Assembly: GCF_026586805.1 (NCBI RefSeq)
Contig: NZ_JAPFHA010000010.1
Coordinates: 1 to 64,000 of the forward strand
Length of the DNA: 64,000 nucleotides
Direction: 5' to 3'
Source of the DNA: Niveibacterium sp. 24ML
Lineage (GTDB): Bacteria; Pseudomonadota; Gammaproteobacteria; Burkholderiales; Rhodocyclaceae
Below, piece by piece: positions 57,818 to 64,000 of this stretch (position 1 is the first letter of the stretch; each line of letters begins with the position of its first letter). Below the pieces are notes generated by a model, which did not search any database, was not told where the DNA came from, and worked only from the letters and a program-made list of their open reading frames with translations. The translations under genes and the position numbers were made by a program.

Positions 57818-59002
57818 TCAGGGGTTGGAAGGGGTGTCTTCCATGTGGAGCGTGAAGGACTTGAAGGACGCACCGTCGGACAGGCTCTCTTCGAAGTCGA
57901 TGATCGTGGGCGCGCCCGAGCTGCTCGCCGGCTCCGCACTGCCTAGCTGCTGGTTGTTGATCAGCCAGGAAAGGTTGGTCGGCGAATCGGCGTTGCCCAG
58001 TGCTTCGTCGAGCGAGATCACGCCTTCGCGATAGAGGCGGAACAAATCCTGCTCGAAGGTCTGCGAGCTGGGCGCGAGGGATTGCTCCATCGCATCCTTG
58101 ATCTCGGGGAAGTTGCCTTTCTCGATCAGGTCCGCGATGTGGCGGGTGTTCGAAAGCAACTCCACCGCCGGGATGCGGCGACCGTCCGGCCGCTTGACCA
58201 AGCGCTGCGAGACGACCGCGCGCAAGGCGACCGAAAGGTCGAGGTAGAGCAGGGTGCGGCTTTCAAGCGGGAAGAAGTTCGCGATCCGGTTCAGCGCGTG
58301 GTACGCGTTGTTGGCGTGCAGGGTGGCCAGGCACAGATGGCCGGTTTGCGCGTAGGCAATCGCGGCCTGCATGGTTTCGCGGTCGCGGATTTCGCCGATC
58401 AGGATGCAGTCCGGCGCTTGGCGCATCGCGTTCTTCAGCGCAATGTGCCAGTCGTGGGTGTCCAGGCCCACTTCGCGCTGGTTGACCACCGAACGCTTAT
58501 GGCGGAACAGGTATTCGATCGGGTCTTCAAGCGTCAGGATGTGGCCGGGCTTGGTCTCGTTCCGGTGATCGAGCATCGAGGCCATCGTGGTCGACTTGCC
58601 TGAACCGGTGGAGCCCACGACCAGGATCAGGCCGCGTTTTTCGAGGATCAGATCCGACAGCGACTCCGGCAGCCCCAGGGTTTCAAGCTTGGGTATCTCG
58701 CCCTGGATGAAGCGCACGACGATCGCGATCGAGCCGCGCTGCCAGAACATGTTGACCCGGAAGTTGCCCAGATCGCGGCGGCCAAACGACAGGTTCAGTT
58801 CCTTCGTCTTCTCGAAGGACTGGATCTGTTCCGGCGTCATCATTTCGTAGGCCATGCGCTGGATCACAGTAGGTTCCATCACCTGCTGGTTCACCGGCAT
58901 CACGGTGCCCTGGATCTTGATGTGGATGGGCGCGCCGGCCGAGACAAAAATGTCTGACGCGTGCTTTTCGCTCATCAGCTGGAACAGCTTGTCGAGGATC
59001 AT
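57818..59002 (-). CDS. pilU: Type IV pilus retraction ATPase, PilU type
   Basis: 394 residues: N-terminal PAS-like domain ('LMSEKHASDIFVSAGAPIHI'), Walker A 'VVGSTGSGKSTTMASML', Asp box 'LTLEDPIEYLFRHKRSVVNQ', Walker B 'DCILIGEIRD' and His box 'HLCLATLHANNAYHALNRI'. The C-terminal extension after 'ISLDEALGNADSPTNLSWL' is longer than PilT and fits PilU. No other pilus gene lies nearby. Confidence 0.88.
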   Translation of the reverse strand: MILDKLFQLMSEKHASDIFVSAGAPIHIKIQGTVMPVNQQVMEPTVIQRMAYEMMTPEQIQSFEKTKELNLSFGRRDLGNFRVNMFWQRGSIAIVVRFIQGEIPKLETLGLPESLSDLILEKRGLILVVGSTGSGKSTTMASMLDHRNETKPGHILTLEDPIEYLFRHKRSVVNQREVGLDTHDWHIALKNAMRQAPDCILIGEIRDRETMQAAIAYAQTGHLCLATLHANNAYHALNRIANFFPLESRTLLYLDLSVALRAVVSQRLVKRPDGRRIPAVELLSNTRHIADLIEKGNFPEIKDAMEQSLAPSSQTFEQDLFRLYREGVISLDEALGNADSPTNLSWLINNQQLGSAEPASSSGAPTIIDFEESLSDGASFKSFTLHMEDTPSNP

Positions 59003-59032
59003 GGTCCGCCGCTCTCTTTGACTAATTCAGGT

Positions 59033-59851
59033 TCAGGCGCGCAGCAGATCGTTGATGCTGGTCTTTGCGCGGGTTTTCGCATCAACCTTCTTCACGATCA
59101 CGGCGCAGTACAGGCTGTACTTTCCGTCGGAAGAAGGCAGGTTACCGGAAACCACGACGGAACCGGCCGGGATTCGGCCGTAGCTCACTTCGCCTGTCTC
59201 GCGGTCGTAAATTTTCGTGCTCTGGCCGATGTAGACGCCCATCGAGATTACCGAGTTCTCTTCAACGATCACGCCTTCAACGACTTCCGAGCGGGCGCCG
59301 ATGAAGCAGTTGTCTTCGATGATGGTCGGGTTGGCCTGCATCGGTTCGAGCACGCCGCCGATACCGACGCCGCCGGAAAGGTGAACGTTCTTGCCGATCT
59401 GCGCGCAGGAGCCGACAGTAACCCAGGTATCGACCATCGTGCCTTCATCGACGTAGGCGCCGATGTTCAGGTACGAGGGCAGCAGCACCGCATTGCGGGC
59501 AACGAAGCTGCCACGGCGAGCAACCGAGCCCGGCGTAGCGCGGAAACCTGCTGCACGGAAGTCGGCTTCGGTCCAGTTCGCGAACTTGGTCGGCACCTTG
59601 TCGAAGTACTTGTTCACGCCGTCGTCGGTAAGCACATTGTCGTTGGCGCGGAAGGACAGCAGCACCGCCTTCTTGACCCACTGGTGCGTCACCCAGGCGC
59701 CGTCAATCTTCTCTGCAACGCGGACGCGGCCGGCGTCCAGATCGCCGATCGTGTGCTCGATCGCGTCGCGCAGCTCGGCTGCCACGTTGCCCGGGTTGAT
59801 CTCGGCGCGCTGTTCCCAGGCGTTCTCGATGATGGTTTGCAGGTTGCTCAT
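59033..59851 (-). CDS. dapD: 2,3,4,5-tetrahydropyridine-2,6-dicarboxylate N-succinyltransferase
   Basis: 272 residues from the Met of '[20 protein letters not shown]', preceded by GAGGTC; the frame is open upstream but unlike the family. Hexapeptide beta-helix: '[20 protein letters not shown]', '[20 protein letters not shown]' and '[20 protein letters not shown]'. Catalyses the succinylation step of lysine synthesis between DapB and DapC. Confidence 0.96.
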   Translation of the reverse strand: MSNLQTIIENAWEQRAEINPGNVAAELRDAIEHTIGDLDAGRVRVAEKIDGAWVTHQWVKKAVLLSFRANDNVLTDDGVNKYFDKVPTKFANWTEADFRAAGFRATPGSVARRGSFVARNAVLLPSYLNIGAYVDEGTMVDTWVTVGSCAQIGKNVHLSGGVGIGGVLEPMQANPTIIEDNCFIGARSEVVEGVIVEENSVISMGVYIGQSTKIYDRETGEVSYGRIPAGSVVVSGNLPSSDGKYSLYCAVIVKKVDAKTRAKTSINDLLRA

Positions 59852-59889
59852 CAGGGGGACCTCTTCGAATGGTGGGTTGAAACGCTGGA

Positions 59890-61119
59890 TCAGCCGGCGT
59901 TGCCAAAACGGCGTGCGACGAAGGCTGCAATGCGGTGGGCGGCGTCGACGCATTCGTCGTGCGCCGCGACCAGGGCGATACGGACGAAGCCGGCGCCCGG
60001 ATTCATGCCGTGGTTATCGCGGGAAAGGAACTGGCCGGGCAGCACCGTGACATGCGTAGCGCCGAAAAGCTCGCGTGCGAATTCGCGGTCGTCGCAGGGT
60101 GTGCGTGCCCAGAAGTAGAAGCCGGCATCGGGCAGTGCAATGCCCAGCGCCGGGCTCAGGATCGGTTCGAGCGCCGCGAACTTCTGCCGGTAGAGTGTGC
60201 GGTTCTCGCGCACATGCGATTCGTCGCGCCAGGCGGCAACGCTCGCGGCCTGCACCGGCAGGCTCATCGCGCAGCCGTGGTAGGTGCGATAGAGCAGGAA
60301 TTGTTTGAGCAGCTTGCGATCACCCGCGACGAAGCCGGAGCGCAAGCCCGGTACGTTCGAGCGCTTCGAGAGGCTCGAGAACACCACCAGCCGCTCGTAG
60401 TCATGGCGGCCGAGCGCCTTGGCGGCCTGCAGGGCGCCCAGCGGCGGCTTGCTCTCGTCGAAATAGATCTCGGAATAGCACTCGTCGGCGGCGATCACGA
60501 ATCCATAGCGATCCGCGCGCTCGAACAGCGCTTTCCAGTCATCCAGGTGCAGCACCTTGCCGGTCGGATTGCCGGGCGAGCAGACGAACATCAGCTGCAC
60601 GCGTTGCCATTGCGCGTCGCTCAATGAATCCAGATCGAGCCGGTAGTCGTGCTCCGGCATCTGGTCGAGGAATACCGGCTCGGCGCCGGCCAGCAAAGCG
60701 GCGCCTTCGTAGATCTGATAGAAGGGGTTCGGGCTCACCACCAGTGGCGCCGGCTTGCTGGTATCCACAATCGCCTGCGCAAAGGCGAACAGCGCCTCGC
60801 GCGACCCGCACACCGGCAGCACTTCGCTGGCCGGGTCAATCGGATCGAGCCCGTATCGGTGCGTCAGCCAGTTCGCGATGGTCTCGCGCAGGGCGTCGCC
60901 ACCCGCCGTGGTGGGGTAGGCGGAGAGGCCGCGCAAGTTCATCACCAGCGCTTCCTGAATGAAGGCCGGCGTGGCGTGCTGTGGTTCGCCGATCGATAGC
61001 CGCACCGGGCTCTGGCCAGCTGGCGCTTCGACGCCGGCGAACAGTTGCCGCAAACGTTCAAACGGATAGGGCTGCAGCAGGTCGAGGCGCGGATTCAATT
61101 CGGGCTCCAGGGAAAGCAT
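59890..61119 (-). CDS. dapC: Succinyldiaminopimelate transaminase
   Basis: 409 residues, class I/II PLP aminotransferase: '[20 protein letters not shown]', '[20 protein letters not shown]' and the PLP lysine in '[20 protein letters not shown]'. The beta-proteobacterial DapC type. Its neighbours dapD and dapE support the assignment. Divergent from smc with about 146 bp between starts. Confidence 0.94.
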   Translation of the reverse strand: MLSLEPELNPRLDLLQPYPFERLRQLFAGVEAPAGQSPVRLSIGEPQHATPAFIQEALVMNLRGLSAYPTTAGGDALRETIANWLTHRYGLDPIDPASEVLPVCGSREALFAFAQAIVDTSKPAPLVVSPNPFYQIYEGAALLAGAEPVFLDQMPEHDYRLDLDSLSDAQWQRVQLMFVCSPGNPTGKVLHLDDWKALFERADRYGFVIAADECYSEIYFDESKPPLGALQAAKALGRHDYERLVVFSSLSKRSNVPGLRSGFVAGDRKLLKQFLLYRTYHGCAMSLPVQAASVAAWRDESHVRENRTLYRQKFAALEPILSPALGIALPDAGFYFWARTPCDDREFARELFGATHVTVLPGQFLSRDNHGMNPGAGFVRIALVAAHDECVDAAHRIAAFVARRFGNAG

Positions 61120-61265
61120 GCTGACCGCGCTGGCGGGCCAGGCGCGCGCTTGGCTGGCGCGCCGGCGGGCGCCATGGGCGGCGATGCGGGGGTGATATTA
61201 TAGCCACCCGTTTTGCCCGCCGCGCCGCTCACCGCGCCTGTTCCGCTCGATACTGTCTGGCCCAC

Positions 61266-64000
61266 GTGCGACTCTCCAAACTCAAACTCGCCGGTTTCAA
61301 GTCCTTCGTCGATCCGACGACGGTGCTCACGCCCGGCCAGATGGTGGGGGTCGTGGGGCCGAATGGCTGCGGCAAATCCAACATCATCGACGCGGTGCGC
61401 TGGGTGCTGGGCGAGTCGCGCGCCGGCGCGCTGCGTGGCGAATCGATGATGGACGTCATCTTCAACGGCTCGACCACGCGCAAGCCGGTCAGCCGGGCCA
61501 GCGTCGAGCTGGTGTTTGAAAACGCTGAAGGCAAGGCGGCGGGGCAGTGGTCGCAGTACGCGGAAATTTCGGTCAAACGGGTGCTCGACCGCAGCGGTGA
61601 ATCGAGCTACTGGATCAACAACATCCATGTGCGCCGCAAGGATGTGATCGACCTCTTCCTTGGTACCGGCCTTGGGCCGCGTGCCTACGCGATCATCGAG
61701 CAGGGCATGATCTCGCGGATCATCGAGGCACGCCCGGAAGAGGTGCGCGGCTTCCTCGAAGAGGCCGCCGGCGTCACCAAATACAAGGAACGCCGCAAGG
61801 AAACCGAGGGCCGCCTCTCGGACGCGCGTGACAACCTCGCGCGAGTGGAAGACATCCGCAACGAACTCGGCGCCCAGATCGACCGCCTCTCCGGCCAGGC
61901 CGAGGTTGCGCGCCGCTACAAATCGCTCAACGAAGCGCTGCGCGAGCAGCAGATCCTGCTGTGGCTCTTGCGCCGCAATGAGGCGCGCGAGAATGCCGCG
62001 CTCGTCGCCGCAGCCGTGGCTGAAACCAGCGCCCGCATTGAGGCCGAAAACGCCCGTCTGGTCGAAGCCGAAGCGCTCGCCGAAACCGCCCGCGAGCAGC
62101 ACTACAAAGCCTCGGATGCGCTGCACGCCGCGCAGGCGGATCTGTATGCCGCCAATGGCGAAGTGACGCGGCAAGAGGGCGAGATCACCCGTTTGCGCGA
62201 GCGCCGTCAGATGCTGGGCAGCCGCGTCGGGCAGTTGCAGGCCGATGAGGCACGCTGGCTTGAACAGCAAGGCAACGCCGAGAACGATCGCCAGCGTTGG
62301 GACAGCCTGCTCGACGCTGCATCCTTGCGTCACGAGCAGGCTTCGGCGCGCCACGAGGAAATGGCTGCCCGGCTGCCCGCAGCGGAAGACGCACTCTCGG
62401 GCGCGCAGGCGGCCAGCCGCTCGCTGCGTCACGAACTGGGTAGCGCGGAGCAGCAGCTTCGGGTTGAAGAAACCCATCGTGCGAGCGCTTTGCGCGCTCT
62501 CGACACGCTCGCGCAGCGACGTATGCGGGTTGAAGGCGAACGTCATGCCTTGCAGGCGCCGGATCTGCAGGCGCTTGAACGCGCCGAAGCAGCGGCGGAA
62601 CTCGCCAATGCCCGGCTCGAACAACTGCAGGAGGCGCTCGACGCTGGCGCAGCGGATCTGCCGAACCAGCTCGCGGCGGTGCGCAGCGCGCAGGAAGCCG
62701 AACGCCACGCCAACCGTGCGCTCACCGAATCTCGCGCACGGCGCGAGGCGCTGGTGCGTATCCAGCAGAAGGCCGCGGCGCCCGGCGCGCTGGGTGACTG
62801 GCTCAGGCAACGTAGGCTGGATGCTGCCGAGCCGCTTTGGCGTGCCTTGCGGGTTGAGCCTGGCTGGGAAGGGGCGGTGGAGGCGGCCTTGCGCGAGCAT
62901 TTCAACGCGCTGCGCATTGAATCGCCCGCCGATTGCCTTGAAGCGCTGGCTAGCCAGCCGCCGGCAAGCGTGGCGCTGGCCTGGGAGGAGGGCGAATCCG
63001 CCGTGCTGACCGATGAGGCGACACTGCCTGGCCATGCGCTGGCGAGTTTCGTACGGCTCGACGATACGGTCTGGGTGGCGCCCTTGCGTACGCTCTTGCA
63101 CCGTGTGCGTGCGGTTGAGGATTGCCGTGAATGGCTGGCGCAGGCGCCTGAGTTGCCGATCGATGTCCGTTTGGTGGACCGCGCCGGCCGTGCGCTGTGC
63201 CGATCCTCCTGTTCATGGGTGCGGCCGGATGCCGGCACGCACGGCGTGCTGGAGCGCCAGCGCGAACTCGACGAACTTGAAGCGCGGGTCGAAGTGCTTG
63301 AAGCCGACGCCGAGGCCGCGCACGAAGCTTTGGCGGCGGCCGAACTGGCCAGCCAGCGCGCGCAGGAATCGCTTGCCAGCCTGCGCCGCGAACACCAGGC
63401 CGCGCAGCAAGCTGCGCACCGTGAGCAGATGGCGGCGGTGCAGCTTGGGCAGGCGCGTCAGCGCTTCGATGAGCGCTACGGGCAGTTGCAGCGGGATCTC
63501 GATGAACTGGACGTGCAGGTTACCGCCGAGCGCGCCCACCTTGAGCGCGCGATCTCCGAGCAGGGGATTCAGGAGGAGCGGGTCGAGCAGTTGCGCGAGC
63601 GTCTTGAGGCAACCGAATCCATCGTCCAGCAACAAGAGTCGTCACTGCGCGCGCTGCGCACGCAAGAGCAGCAGCTTGCGCGCGAAACCCAGGAGGCGGC
63701 TTTCTCGGAGCGTGAGTGCCGCGCCAAGCTCGACGAACTTGGGCGCCAACTCGCGCAAGCCGCCGAGCAGATCATCCGCTGTGCGCGTGAGCGTGAAAGT
63801 GCAGAAGCCGAACACGCCGGGCTCGACGAAACACCGCTTGCCGATGCCTTGCAGGAATCGCTGGCACTGCGCGAACGGCGCGAGGCGCAACTCACCGAAT
63901 GCCGTGAAGCCCTTGAGGCCGCGGCGACACGCTTGCGCGAACTCGACGAAGCGCGCTTGCGTGCCGAGCTGGCGCTGCGCCCGCTGAATGATTCACTCGC
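61266..64000 (+). CDS. smc: Chromosome partition protein SMC, 5' part
   Basis: GTG start at 61266; the frame is open to the window end, giving 911 residues of a protein usually near 1170. Walker A GPNGCGKSN (31-39) follows 'LSKLKLAGFKSFVDPTTVLT'; 'GTGLGPRAYAIIEQGMISRI' and 'EAAGVTKYKERRKETEGRLS' are SMC hallmarks. A first coiled-coil arm leads to the hinge (about residues 505-650, 'LGDWLRQRRLDAAEPLWRAL'), then the second arm. The C-terminal signature and Walker B lie beyond the window. Condenses and segregates the chromosome. Confidence 0.96.
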   Translation, partial: MRLSKLKLAGFKSFVDPTTVLTPGQMVGVVGPNGCGKSNIIDAVRWVLGESRAGALRGESMMDVIFNGSTTRKPVSRASVELVFENAEGKAAGQWSQYAEISVKRVLDRSGESSYWINNIHVRRKDVIDLFLGTGLGPRAYAIIEQGMISRIIEARPEEVRGFLEEAAGVTKYKERRKETEGRLSDARDNLARVEDIRNELGAQIDRLSGQAEVARRYKSLNEALREQQILLWLLRRNEARENAALVAAAVAETSARIEAENARLVEAEALAETAREQHYKASDALHAAQADLYAANGEVTRQEGEITRLRERRQMLGSRVGQLQADEARWLEQQGNAENDRQRWDSLLDAASLRHEQASARHEEMAARLPAAEDALSGAQAASRSLRHELGSAEQQLRVEETHRASALRALDTLAQRRMRVEGERHALQAPDLQALERAEAAAELANARLEQLQEALDAGAADLPNQLAAVRSAQEAERHANRALTESRARREALVRIQQKAAAPGALGDWLRQRRLDAAEPLWRALRVEPGWEGAVEAALREHFNALRIESPADCLEALASQPPASVALAWEEGESAVLTDEATLPGHALASFVRLDDTVWVAPLRTLLHRVRAVEDCREWLAQAPELPIDVRLVDRAGRALCRSSCSWVRPDAGTHGVLERQRELDELEARVEVLEADAEAAHEALAAAELASQRAQESLASLRREHQAAQQAAHREQMAAVQLGQARQRFDERYGQLQRDLDELDVQVTAERAHLERAISEQGIQEERVEQLRERLEATESIVQQQESSLRALRTQEQQLARETQEAAFSERECRAKLDELGRQLAQAAEQIIRCARERESAEAEHAGLDETPLADALQESLALRERREAQLTECREALEAAATRLRELDEARLRAELALRPLNDSL

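Noticed and set aside
61095-63101. A 668-codon minus-strand frame opposite smc
   Set aside because: The plus strand encodes an unmistakable SMC protein. The antisense frame is a by-product of GC-rich codon use.

Overview
The window is a betaproteobacterial chromosome segment, most likely from Rhodocyclales (Azoarcus/Thauera-like). The taxonomic guess rests on gene order (suhB-trmJ-cysE-iscR-iscSUA-hscBA-fdx-iscX, then prmB-dapE-pilU-dapD-dapC-smc) and on GC-rich codon use; no database search was possible. It has three parts: a short left chromosomal flank (1-1362), a mobile element of about 43.7 kb (1363-45105), and conserved housekeeping chromosome (45106-64000).

The left flank holds the 3' end of a TpsB/FhaC-type outer-membrane transporter gene and a decayed LuxR-type regulator fragment. 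The element is bounded by a 57-bp direct repeat that is the 3' part of a tRNA-Leu(UAG) gene; the intact tRNA lies at the right end. A tyrosine integrase sits just inside the left end, and candidate integrase arm sites occur at both ends. The backbone carries a decayed toxin-antitoxin junction, a run of secreted proteins and lipoproteins interrupted by a complete gltIJKL glutamate/aspartate-type ABC transporter, an exonuclease-STAS fusion gene, a minus-strand envelope-protein operon, a MobF (TrwC/TraI-like) relaxase with a small ribbon-helix-helix (RHH) accessory gene, a divergent RHH-ParA operon, a VirD4/TraD-like coupling protein, a string of small unknown genes and a candidate plasmid replication initiator. 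I see no VirB4 or other mating-pair formation genes, so the element looks mobilizable rather than self-transmissible.

The element also has plasmid-like DNA. Twelve iterons lie between relaxosome and partition genes, ten of them in strict 22-bp steps within runs. A 19-20 bp motif recurs at four backbone promoter or start regions. Another repeat family flanks the candidate initiator gene. Near the right end, after an IS5-family remnant and a GC-rich non-coding stretch, lies a type VI secretion cargo: vgrG, a lipase effector of probable Tle4/TplE type, two tandem Tli4-like immunity genes, a PAAR protein and a DUF746 zinc-ribbon protein. No T6SS structural genes are present.

The right flank is ordinary chromosome: suhB, trmJ, cysE, the IscR-regulated Fe-S assembly operon with an extra cysteine desulfurase, gpx, a single-domain response regulator, prmB, dapE, pilU, dapD, dapC and the first two-thirds or so of smc, which runs off the end.
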